Assembly: GCA_902614065.1 (NCBI GenBank)
Contig: CACMJT010000006.1
Span: 28,322-92,321 of the forward strand
Length of the DNA: 64,000 nucleotides
Direction of reading: 5' to 3'
Source: an uncultured Bacteroidota bacterium
GTDB lineage: Bacteria; Bacteroidota; Bacteroidia; Flavobacteriales; Flavobacteriaceae
This document shows positions 17,306 through 25,924 of the stretch, in pieces. Every line of letters begins with the position of its first letter. The first letter of the stretch is position 1. A model generated the notes under the pieces. The model was not told where the DNA came from. It saw nothing but the letters and a program-made list of their open reading frames with translations, and ran no database searches. The translations under genes and the position numbers were made by a program.

Positions 17306-18572
17306 AAAAAATGTTTTAATCATATCATTTGCTTATCCTCCTCTTAACTATCCTGGATCAATTAGGGTTTCAAAAATCACAAAAAATTTGATTGAACTCG
17401 GTTTCAATCCAATTGTAATTACTGCTAAATCAGGATTTTTAGAAACAAAATCTAATTTAGAAATCCCAATTGAAAATATACATTATGTTGATTGGTTTGA
17501 TCCATATGTTTTTATAAATAAAATGTTAAATAATAAAAATTTTTTTTTTAAGATTATTGGTAAAGTTTTAAAATACTTAATTCCTTTTGGAACAACAAGA
17601 TTGCCAGAACTTCGCAGACAATTTTGGAGAAAACCTGCAATTAAGAAATCTCTATTACTAATAAATAAATATAAAATAGATTTCATTTATTCATCATCAA
17701 GCCCACCCTCAAGTGCAATTATTGCAAGTGCAATTGCAAGAAAGAAAAAAATAATATGGTTTGCTGAATTTAGAGACCCTTGGACTCAAAATCCTTATAA
17801 TCCAAAAAATATATTACATACCTATTTTGAACGAAAGTATGAGAAGTATATTTTGAAAAATGCCAATAGAATAATTACTATCAGTAAAACAATGGCAAGT
17901 GATTTTGAAAAAATTCATAGAAAAAAAACATTAGTTGTTTATAATGGTTTTGACGAATCTGACTACAAATTAAAAAATAAAAAATCTAAAAAATTTACAA
18001 TTGTACATACTGGATCAATATACGGAGATAAAAGAGATCCAAGTAAATTATTTGAAGCTATTAAAAGTTTAAAGGATGAGAATTATATTTTTTATAATAA
18101 AATTAATATACAATTTTATGGTTCCAATCTTAAAAAAGTATTAAATCCCTTAATAAAAAAATATAGAATTGAGGATAGAGTGAGTATATTTTCAAAGATT
18201 GATAAAGATAAAATAAATGTAATTCAAAAAAATTCAAATATTCTTTTATTACTTGCATGGAACAACGTATTGGCAAAAGCAACATTGACAGCAAAAATAT
18301 TCGAATATGTTGGGGCAAAAAGACCTATTTTAGCTCAGGGTTATGAATTTGGTGAAATAGCAAATTTTTTAAAAAAATATGATTGTGGAAAGCTAATAAA
18401 CAAACCGGCTCAAATTACAATTTTTATAAAAAAATGCATAAATGATTGGCATAATAAAAACAATAATTTTGGTTTTAAATTTAATGGAGTTTCTAAGTTC
18501 AAGAGAATCAGTCAAACAAAAAAAATTATAGATGAATATAATTATATAAAGTATGGAAAGTATAAAAATTAG
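17298..18572 (+). CDS. Glycosyltransferase, GT4-like
   Basis: 424 aa; overlaps asnB-1 by 8 bp. The N terminus 'VLIISFAYPPLNYPGSIRVSKITKNLIELGFNPIVIT' and 'FAEFRDPWTQNPY' match the GT4 subgroup with the 'PP...S.R' loop. 'RIITISKTMASDFEKIH', 'VVYNGFDESDY' and 'IVHTGSIYGDKRDPSKLFEAI' mark the second GT-B domain. It would add one sugar to the lipid-linked repeat unit on the cytoplasmic side. Substrate unknown. Confidence 0.85.
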   Translation: MSKKNVLIISFAYPPLNYPGSIRVSKITKNLIELGFNPIVITAKSGFLETKSNLEIPIENIHYVDWFDPYVFINKMLNNKNFFFKIIGKVLKYLIPFGTTRLPELRRQFWRKPAIKKSLLLINKYKIDFIYSSSSPPSSAIIASAIARKKKIIWFAEFRDPWTQNPYNPKNILHTYFERKYEKYILKNANRIITISKTMASDFEKIHRKKTLVVYNGFDESDYKLKNKKSKKFTIVHTGSIYGDKRDPSKLFEAIKSLKDENYIFYNKINIQFYGSNLKKVLNPLIKKYRIEDRVSIFSKIDKDKINVIQKNSNILLLLAWNNVLAKATLTAKIFEYVGAKRPILAQGYEFGEIANFLKKYDCGKLINKPAQITIFIKKCINDWHNKNNNFGFKFNGVSKFKRISQTKKIIDEYNYIKYGKYKN

Positions 18573-19692
18573 AATTGGAGGAGATATTGTAATTAATAAT
18601 TGCTTTGATTTAAAACTTATTGATAAAAGTCTTTTAAATCTTTTTAAAAAAGATACATATAATATTTTAAACCTTGAATGCCCAATTTTAAAGGATTCTA
18701 ATAATAAAAAAATTGTAAAAACAGGCCCTCATCTAAAAGGTCATGGAGAATCAACTAAAAATATCCTTGACCATCTTAATATTGATTTATTAACCTTAGC
18801 AAATAATCATATCAAGGATTATGGTCAGAAAGGTATATCGGATACTGTTAAATTTTGTGAAGACAATGGATATGAATATGTAGGAGTTGGAAGAGGTTTA
18901 AAAGATTCTATGAGTACATTCAAATTTTCTTATGGAAAATTAAAGATATCAATAATTAACGTCGCTGAAAATGAGTGGTCCAGTGCATTATCGAATGATT
19001 GGGGTTCTCATCCATTTGATATTATTGAAAATTCGAGAATCATAAAAAATGAAAAAAAAGGTTCAGATTATGTTTTTCTTATTTTTCACGGAGGACACGA
19101 ATATTATGATTTGCCCAGCCCCAATTTAAAGAAAAATATGAGATATCTTGTAGAACAAGGAGCTGATTTAGTTGTATGTCATCACTCTCATTGTGTATCA
19201 GGATATGAATTATATAAAGAAAAGTACATTTTTTATGGAATTGGAAATTTTTTATTTACTAAAGCATCTAAAAATGAAGAATGGTATAAAGGAGTAGTTT
19301 TAGATTTAGAGTTAAATTCTGAAAAAATCATAAAAGCCAAGCCAATTTTTTGTCTGGTGAACCCCGATGATTATTCGATAAAGGTTGCTGACGATAATAA
19401 TCAAAAATATTTTTTAAGAAATTTTAATATCTTGAGTTCTATAATTAAAAATGATAAGGAATTGAATAATAGGTGGAATGATTTTGTTGAAAAAAAATAT
19501 ATTGAATATCTGTCAAATTGGTCTCCAATAAACCATGTAAGGATAGAATTATTAAGAAAAATTTTATTTAAACTTAGATTCTTTTTTCTCAGCAAAAAAG
19601 CTATTGCATTACACTTGAATCTATTGAGATGTGAATCACATAATGATATCTCAAATCATGTTTTAACAAAATGGATAAAAAATTTAAAATAG
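18553..19692 (+). CDS. CapA-like protein (PGA_cap, metallophosphoesterase-like fold)
   Basis: 379 aa. 'RIGGDIVINN', 'ILNLECPIL', 'LTLANNHIKDYG', 'IFHGGHEYYDLPSPN' and 'VCHHSHCVSGYELYKEKYIFYGIGNFLF' are the ordered His/Asp/Asn motifs of the CapA family, named for poly-gamma-glutamate capsule proteins. No signal peptide or membrane helix is evident at its start, unlike classical membrane-bound CapA, so it may act in the cytoplasm. It overlaps the preceding GT by 20 bp and the following ATP-grasp gene by 22 bp, so the three are strongly coupled. The pairing suggests amino-acid or peptide decoration of the polymer. Confidence 0.82.
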   Translation: MESIKIRIGGDIVINNCFDLKLIDKSLLNLFKKDTYNILNLECPILKDSNNKKIVKTGPHLKGHGESTKNILDHLNIDLLTLANNHIKDYGQKGISDTVKFCEDNGYEYVGVGRGLKDSMSTFKFSYGKLKISIINVAENEWSSALSNDWGSHPFDIIENSRIIKNEKKGSDYVFLIFHGGHEYYDLPSPNLKKNMRYLVEQGADLVVCHHSHCVSGYELYKEKYIFYGIGNFLFTKASKNEEWYKGVVLDLELNSEKIIKAKPIFCLVNPDDYSIKVADDNNQKYFLRNFNILSSIIKNDKELNNRWNDFVEKKYIEYLSNWSPINHVRIELLRKILFKLRFFFLSKKAIALHLNLLRCESHNDISNHVLTKWIKNLK

Positions 19693-20705
19693 CAGTTCAT
19701 GATGATCCTTTAACTGGGTTTTCCAAATTATGGATTGAATATTTAAAAGAAAAAAGAATTCCTTTTAAAGTTGTGAATTGCTATTCATCAAGCATTGTAA
19801 ATGATTTGAAAGATTGTCATTCACTTATGTGGCATCACAATCATGGAGATTACAGAGATAAAATTTTTGCAAAAGAATTATTATACGCAATTGAACATTC
19901 AGGAATTCATGTTTTTCCAAATTTTAAAACATCATGGTATTTTGATGATAAGATTGGACAAAAGTATTTACTAGAATCTTTAAAAATTCCTCATGTAAAA
20001 ACTTATATTTTTTACAATAAAGAAGAAGCTATTAATTGGGCAAATAGCTCTACATTCCCCAAAGTTTTTAAATTAAGATCAGGAGCAGGGTCTGAAAATG
20101 TGAAAAAAATTGCAAATAAATACCAAGCGATATCTTTAATAAATAAAGCTTTTAGTTCTGGTTTCGAACAATACAATAGAGCAGAGGGTTTAAAAGAAAG
20201 AATAAAAAAATTAATATATGGGGGTGGATCAATAAAAAGTGTTTTAGGTGGACTTTATTACTACTTTTTTTCTACAAATTTTGCTAGAATGTCATTTAGA
20301 GAGAAGTGTTATTTTTATGTACAAGATTTTATTCCAAACAATAATTTTGATATAAGAGTAATAGTAGTTTGTGACAAAGCTTTTGCAATTAAAAGATATG
20401 TGAGAAAAAATGATTTTCGAGCTAGTGGAAGTGGTTATATTGATTATTCAAGACATAGTATACCTGAAAATATTATAAAAACTGCCTTTACTATGAATGA
20501 TAAATTAGACTCACAATGTACCGCTTTCGATTTCATATATGAAAATAATAAACCTCTAGTTGTTGAAATAAGCTTTGGTTTTAATCCATCTTTCTATAAT
20601 AATTGTGTTGGCTATTGGGAGAAAAGTTTAAAATTTCATTCTGGAAAATTTAATCCTTATGCGTGGATGGTAGATAATTTGTTAGATAAAATTAATGAGA
20701 AATAA
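19671..20705 (+). CDS. ATP-grasp ligase-like protein
   Basis: 344 aa. The layout is an ATP-grasp fold: an N-terminal domain ('MWHHNHGDYRDK'), lysine-bearing 'FPKVFKLRSGAGSENVKKI' near residue 130, 'YVQDFIPNNNFDIRVIVVCDKAFAIKRYVRKNDFRASGSG', and Mg-ligand positions in 'CTAFDFIYENNKPLVVEISFGFNP'. Relatives (RimK-like) join a carboxylate to an amine using ATP. In this setting it may attach an amino acid to a uronic acid or amino sugar. It is physically paired with the CapA-like gene. The reaction is not known. Confidence 0.75.
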   Translation: MDKKFKIAVHDDPLTGFSKLWIEYLKEKRIPFKVVNCYSSSIVNDLKDCHSLMWHHNHGDYRDKIFAKELLYAIEHSGIHVFPNFKTSWYFDDKIGQKYLLESLKIPHVKTYIFYNKEEAINWANSSTFPKVFKLRSGAGSENVKKIANKYQAISLINKAFSSGFEQYNRAEGLKERIKKLIYGGGSIKSVLGGLYYYFFSTNFARMSFREKCYFYVQDFIPNNNFDIRVIVVCDKAFAIKRYVRKNDFRASGSGYIDYSRHSIPENIIKTAFTMNDKLDSQCTAFDFIYENNKPLVVEISFGFNPSFYNNCVGYWEKSLKFHSGKFNPYAWMVDNLLDKINEK

Positions 20706-21954
20706 ATTTTTAGGTTTTTATATTTTTCTTATATCACCAATTTTGTCGCTGTATTACGGCTTTAATGATTTGGGTAATAAACACACGAAAAATGTTTTGT
20801 GGCTGTTCTTTATATATTTTGGTTATTGTTTTCAAGTAAAAAGTAATTACGTGGGTGATGCAAGAAGATATGTTCAAAATTTTTTGGATAGACAATTTTT
20901 AAACGAAAAAACTGGTGATATTATTTCAGATATTTATCTAAACTCCTATAACATAGAGATAGTTGAAAGAATAATTTCAAATGTAGTTGCATCTTTTTCT
21001 TCAAATTATCACATCTTGTTAATGGTTTATGCAATTTTTTACGGTTATTTTTTATCAAGAAATCTTTATTACATATATTCAAAATCAACCAATCATAATT
21101 TCTACATTAACAAATGGATTGTGATTACTCTCTTTTTTTTGATACCCATTTGGTTTATAAATGGTTTTGATTTTTATTTTGCAACACAAATTTTTTTATA
21201 CGCCATTATCCCATACATTTATGAAAATAAAACCCGAAGATTACCGCTTCTTATATTAGCACCATTAACTCATTTTTCATTTTTCTTCGTCATAGGAGTT
21301 TGCTTAATTTACTATTTTTCACAAAAACTGCTACAAATTAATTTGTTCAAATTGTTTCTTATGTATTTGTTTAGCTTCGCTGCAATCTTTCTACTTGACA
21401 GCATTACAGTGGCATCCTATTTTTATAATTTTATTCCCGATATATTTTTATACAAATTTGAATTATATGCTTTTGAAAAGTCTGGTGAGTCTCTTACTGG
21501 GGGCAGGATTTTTTATTTAATTGAAATGTTTTTTTACATATTCTTTAATTTATTACTTATTATATTGTATTTAAAACACAAGAGCATAATTCATTTAAAT
21601 AAGGAAATTAAACGTTTGATTGTTTTTACTTTTCTTTTTACGATTACAATCAATTTGTTCTCCAACATACATTCATTCGACAGGTTTTTTGTAATTAATA
21701 ATTGGCTAGTATTGTTTATTTACTACTTAATTCTAAATAGTTCAATTAACAATTTTCAAATGAAAAACTATATCAAAGGATTTTTTTATATGAGACCAAT
21801 TTTAATTTTAATTATTGCTTATCAATGTATTAGAACCTTATTTCCAGTTATGGGTATTGGTTCCACATTTTCAAATGTTTTCATTGTTAACTATTTTGTT
21901 GAAGATGATTATGTTATAGGAAATTTGGTTGAAATTTTAGATTTAGGTCTTTGA
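20695..21954 (+). CDS. wzy: EpsG/Wzy-like polysaccharide polymerase
   Basis: 419-aa integral membrane protein with about ten hydrophobic segments and the EpsG-family opening 'LSLYYGFNDLGNKHTKNVLWLFFIYFGYCF' followed by 'GDARRYVQNFL' in the first large loop. It also has 'WFINGFDFYFATQIFLYA' and 'LTHFSFFFVIGVCLIYYF', close to the EpsG 'R...A...H.S' pattern. It probably joins flipped repeat units in the periplasm. It is the only polymerase candidate in the locus. Confidence 0.82.
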   Translation: MRNKFLGFYIFLISPILSLYYGFNDLGNKHTKNVLWLFFIYFGYCFQVKSNYVGDARRYVQNFLDRQFLNEKTGDIISDIYLNSYNIEIVERIISNVVASFSSNYHILLMVYAIFYGYFLSRNLYYIYSKSTNHNFYINKWIVITLFFLIPIWFINGFDFYFATQIFLYAIIPYIYENKTRRLPLLILAPLTHFSFFFVIGVCLIYYFSQKLLQINLFKLFLMYLFSFAAIFLLDSITVASYFYNFIPDIFLYKFELYAFEKSGESLTGGRIFYLIEMFFYIFFNLLLIILYLKHKSIIHLNKEIKRLIVFTFLFTITINLFSNIHSFDRFFVINNWLVLFIYYLILNSSINNFQMKNYIKGFFYMRPILILIIAYQCIRTLFPVMGIGSTFSNVFIVNYFVEDDYVIGNLVEILDLGL

Positions 21955-23036
21955 AATTAAAAAAAAATAAAATACTTTTTGTTTTACCTGATTTAAAATG
22001 GGGAGGTACACAAAAAATAGTTTCTTTTATATCCTCAAAACTAGCTATTAAAGATTATGAAATTACATTAATGGTTATTGGTTTTAAAAAAGATGCTGTA
22101 TTTAATTTTAATACAAATACAATCTTTTTAAATAAAACTAGACTCTTATTTTCCATTCCAAGCATTTTAAAATATGTTTTTAAAAATAAACCAAAAGTTA
22201 TTTTTTCATCTTTTACTCACATTAACATAATTTTTGCTTTCATTTCAATTTTTCTTAGAGATATCAAATTTATTTGTAGGGAGTCAAGTGTTATAACTAG
22301 TATGAAAACGTATACTACAAATAGTAAGATTCAGGATTATCTAATAAAATTACTATATCCGAATTTTATTAAAATAATTTGTCAATCAGAAGACATGAAA
22401 AGTGATTTAATAAAAAATTATAATATTTCATCTAAAAAGTTAGTTGTCATCAATAACCCTGTTGTTTATTTTAGTAATTCTAACTTCAACTTAAATGTAA
22501 AAATCAATAAATCTATAAATTTAATTACTGTTGGCAGATTAAGTCCTGAGAAAGGATATTTGAGAATTATTGAGAATTTATCACAATTAAAAAAATTTAA
22601 TTTTATTTACAAAATTGTAGGCCAAGGACATCACAAATCTGAAATCAATAAACTACTTGAATCAAAAAAATTGTTGGATAAGGTTGTCTTTTTAGAACAA
22701 ACCAATGAAATTTTATATCATTTAAAAAAGTCTGATCTTTTCCTACAGGGATCTTATGTTGAAGGATTTCCTAATGCAGTTCTTGATAGTTGTATCGTTG
22801 GAACACCAGTGCTAGCGTACAATGTTCCGGGGGGGACTAAAGAAATTATTAAGCATGGATTTAATGGTTTTTTAGTTAAAAATGATAATGAGTTTAGAAA
22901 AAACTTAAATGATTTCTTTGAAAAAAAAAATATCAATTTTGACAGGAAAAAAATTAGTTTAGATATTAGAAAAAGATTTGGTCAAAAAATAATTTTAGAT
23001 AGTTACAGAACACTCTTTGAAAACCTATTAATTTAA
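21951..23036 (+). CDS. Glycosyltransferase, GT4 family (TTG start)
   Basis: 361 aa. The TTG at 21951 overlaps the polymerase stop (TTGA) and is needed to include the first strand 'ILFVLPDLKWGGTQKIVSFISSKL'. The C-terminal GT-B domain has 'NLITVGRLSPEKGYLRIIENL', 'FLQGSYVEGFPNAVLDSCIVGTPVLAYNVPGGTKEII' with the conserved EGFPN(x)4E-like donor-binding region (Asp replaces the second Glu), and 'NGFLV'. Substrate unknown. Confidence 0.88.
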   Translation: MKLKKNKILFVLPDLKWGGTQKIVSFISSKLAIKDYEITLMVIGFKKDAVFNFNTNTIFLNKTRLLFSIPSILKYVFKNKPKVIFSSFTHINIIFAFISIFLRDIKFICRESSVITSMKTYTTNSKIQDYLIKLLYPNFIKIICQSEDMKSDLIKNYNISSKKLVVINNPVVYFSNSNFNLNVKINKSINLITVGRLSPEKGYLRIIENLSQLKKFNFIYKIVGQGHHKSEINKLLESKKLLDKVVFLEQTNEILYHLKKSDLFLQGSYVEGFPNAVLDSCIVGTPVLAYNVPGGTKEIIKHGFNGFLVKNDNEFRKNLNDFFEKKNINFDRKKISLDIRKRFGQKIILDSYRTLFENLLI

Positions 23037-23045
23037 TTAAACCTT

Positions 23046-24860
23046 ATGTGTGGGATTTACCTAACAAATATTAAATACAAAGACAAAGAAATTAGTAAGA
23101 AATTGGACTTTATGCAGTTTAGGGGACCTGATAATAAATCTATTTATAAATCCGATGGCTTAATTTTCGGGCATTTACGTTTAAAAATTTTGGATCTTGA
23201 TAAAAGATCAAATCAACCTATGCATTTTAATAATCTTACTATCGTATTCAATGGTGAAATTTATAATTATAAAGATATAAAGAAAGAGTTGAAAATCTTG
23301 GGTTATAATTTTAAGACAACCAGTGATACGGAGGTAATTATAAAAAGCTTTCATCAATGGGGACCACATTTCATTAAAAAAATGAATGGAATGTTTGCAA
23401 TTTCAATTTTTGATCGAAAAACAAAAAAAATTTATTGCTATAGAGATAGACTTGGCGTAAAACCATTTTACTACTATTGGAAAGATGGAATCTTTGAAAT
23501 ATGTAGTCAACTAAAACCCATTTCTGACAAAAAAAAACTATCAAATAAAGCTATATCAGTATACTTAGATTGCGGATATATACCTTCACCGATGTCAATT
23601 TTTCAGGACATTAATAAGTTGGGTGCAGGACATATTCTTGAAATTGATTTAAGAAAAAATACAATTTCAAATTCATCATACTGGGATTTACACAAACCAA
23701 TAATTACTAATTTGTCCTATGATAAAGCTAAATCAACTTTACACAACCTTTTAATTGATGCTGTAAAAATAAGATTAAATTCAGATGTTCCTATTGGTAC
23801 ATTTTTATCCGGTGGTATCGATTCTGCTCTAGTTACAAGTATCGCTCAAAAAATTTCAAAAACAAAAATAAAAACATTTACAGTAGGATTTGATGAAAAA
23901 GATTTCGATGAGAGTAAGGTGGCTAATAAATTTGCTGAAATATTATCAACTGATCACAATCATTTAAGATGTAAATCAGAAAATATTTTAGAATTATTTA
24001 AATCATACTTTAGATCATTTGATGAACCATTTGCTGACAATTCTGCGTTACCATCATTAGTTCTGAATAAGTATACAAAAAAGAAGGTGACAGTTGCACT
24101 TTCTGGAGATGGTGGTGATGAAAGTTTTTTTGGTTATAATCACTTTGAGTGGTTAAGAAGGCTTAAAATTATTTTTTTTATTCCTCAATTCCTGAGAAAA
24201 TTTTTAAGTTTTTTTGTACTACCATTCATATTTAAAGGAAGAACTGAGCCATTAAAACTTATATTACGTCTCAAAAATATTAAAGACTTTATACCTGAAA
24301 TTTTTATTGGTTTAAACAGATTAACTAAAATTAAAGATAATGCTTGGATTAAAAAATATAAGTACCATATGTCTTCATCAAATATTTATCAGATGTGTGC
24401 TGATTTAAATATCAAAATGTGGTTAGAAGCTGATAGTAATGTTAAGGTTGATAGAGCTAGTATGGCATATTCTGTTGAAGTAAGGAGTCCGTTTTTAGAT
24501 TATAGAATTATTGAATTTGCAAGAACACTACCTTTAAAATTTAGATTTAATAATGGAAACCGTAAAAAAATAATAAAAGATATTTTAGAGGAATATATCC
24601 CCAAAAAATATTTTAATCAACCAAAAAAGGGATTTGGAGTACCAATTAGATCCTGGATTAGAAACGAGCTTAGAACCGAAATTGAATCAAATCTTTCTGA
24701 CGATTTTTTAAATATAGTTCCAAATCTTGACGTTATAAAATTTAAAAAAATGCTTTATAAACATATGTTAGGTAAACACAACTATGCTGCATACATATGG
24801 AGATTATATATTCTTTCTAAGTGGTATCAGGAATTTGGATTTTACAAGAATGAGAGATGA
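23046..24860 (+). CDS. asnB: Asparagine-synthetase-like amidotransferase, copy 2
   Basis: 604 aa. The glutaminase domain is MCGIYLTNI, 'FRGPDNKS', 'HLRLKILDLD', 'FNGEIYNY', 'SDTEVII'. The synthetase domain has 'SGGIDSALV' near residue 254, 'SGDGGDESFFGYNHFEW' and 'VDRASMAYSVEVRSPFLDYRI'. All catalytic stretches are present. The sequence differs clearly from copy 1 (for example HLRLKI against HRRLSI), so it is not a recent duplicate. It is followed by a coupled GT4 gene (ATGA). Probable role: amide formation on a uronic acid of the repeat unit. Confidence 0.9.
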   Translation: MCGIYLTNIKYKDKEISKKLDFMQFRGPDNKSIYKSDGLIFGHLRLKILDLDKRSNQPMHFNNLTIVFNGEIYNYKDIKKELKILGYNFKTTSDTEVIIKSFHQWGPHFIKKMNGMFAISIFDRKTKKIYCYRDRLGVKPFYYYWKDGIFEICSQLKPISDKKKLSNKAISVYLDCGYIPSPMSIFQDINKLGAGHILEIDLRKNTISNSSYWDLHKPIITNLSYDKAKSTLHNLLIDAVKIRLNSDVPIGTFLSGGIDSALVTSIAQKISKTKIKTFTVGFDEKDFDESKVANKFAEILSTDHNHLRCKSENILELFKSYFRSFDEPFADNSALPSLVLNKYTKKKVTVALSGDGGDESFFGYNHFEWLRRLKIIFFIPQFLRKFLSFFVLPFIFKGRTEPLKLILRLKNIKDFIPEIFIGLNRLTKIKDNAWIKKYKYHMSSSNIYQMCADLNIKMWLEADSNVKVDRASMAYSVEVRSPFLDYRIIEFARTLPLKFRFNNGNRKKIIKDILEEYIPKKYFNQPKKGFGVPIRSWIRNELRTEIESNLSDDFLNIVPNLDVIKFKKMLYKHMLGKHNYAAYIWRLYILSKWYQEFGFYKNER

Positions 24861-25924
24861 ATTATAAAATATGTTTTTTTATTACCTCATTGATAAAGGG
24901 TGGTGCAGAAAATCAAATGCTAAAGTTGGCAATTTATTTAAATCAAAAAGGGTATGAAATATTAATCATATCTATTTATAAAGAAAATGATTTCGAAGAA
25001 ATATTAAAAAAATTTGGATTGAAGCATGTTTTAATTAATTTTTCATACGGTTTGGGTTTTTTTAAATTATTGAATGTAATTAAATCAAATAAAGTAGATA
25101 TCATAATATCATTTATGTTTGCCTCAAATATTATTTCAAGATTTTTAAAGTTTTTAACTGGAAAAAAATTAATTACATCGGTTAGAGTTAATAAAATTTC
25201 TTTAATATATAGGTTGTTTTATAAGTTCACTTACAGAATTGATGATTTAACCACCTTTAATTCAAAAATATCATTGGAAAAATTCCTTGACGAAAAACTG
25301 ACTGATAAAAATAAATCAGTACTAATTAAAAATGCTATTGATGTTAAAAATTTTTCAAGAATTAAAACAAGTAATAAAATTTTTAAAATAATTAGTATTG
25401 CCCATTTTAGGGACCAAAAAGATTATCCAACTTTATTTAATTCAATAAAAATATTAAAAAGTAAAGGATATAAAATTTCATTGAATGTAGTTGGACATCT
25501 ACATGGACAAAACTGGCCAATCAAGATGATAAAAGATTTAAATATTGAAAATGAGGTAATCTTACACGGCTTTGTGGCTGATTCGCGCTACCTATTAAGC
25601 AATTCAGATGTTTTGGTTTTATCTACAAAATGGGAGGGTACACCAAATGTAATTTTAGAGGCTATGGCTTCAAAGCTGCCTGTAGTTTGCTCCGATGTTC
25701 CAGGATGTAGAATTATAATGGACGAAGCTAAATGTGGATTTACTTTTTTGCCTGGAGACAGTATAGATCTGGCCAAAAAATTGACAGAGATAATATCTAT
25801 GAAACCAAAAAGGAGAGATAATATTGCAGAATCTGGATACAAATACGTTTTAAGTGAACATAATCATGATCATGTTTTTAATTTTTGGGAAAACAAAATA
25901 AATAAAATATTATGTGCGGAATAA
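24857..25924 (+). CDS. Glycosyltransferase, GT4 family
   Basis: 355 aa. It starts 'ICFFITSLIKGGAENQMLKLAIYLNQKGYEILIISIY', the GGAE acceptor-side loop of GT4. It continues with 'AIDVKNF', 'IISIAHFRDQKDYPTLFNSIKILK', 'VLHGF'-type strand 'VILHGFVADSRYLLSNSDVLVLSTKWEGTPNVILEAMASKLPVVCSDVPG', with the EG(x)7E donor motif intact, and 'AKKL'. It sits between asnB copies 2 and 3, overlapping both. Donor and acceptor are unknown. Confidence 0.9.
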   Translation: MNYKICFFITSLIKGGAENQMLKLAIYLNQKGYEILIISIYKENDFEEILKKFGLKHVLINFSYGLGFFKLLNVIKSNKVDIIISFMFASNIISRFLKFLTGKKLITSVRVNKISLIYRLFYKFTYRIDDLTTFNSKISLEKFLDEKLTDKNKSVLIKNAIDVKNFSRIKTSNKIFKIISIAHFRDQKDYPTLFNSIKILKSKGYKISLNVVGHLHGQNWPIKMIKDLNIENEVILHGFVADSRYLLSNSDVLVLSTKWEGTPNVILEAMASKLPVVCSDVPGCRIIMDEAKCGFTFLPGDSIDLAKKLTEIISMKPKRRDNIAESGYKYVLSEHNHDHVFNFWENKINKILCAE

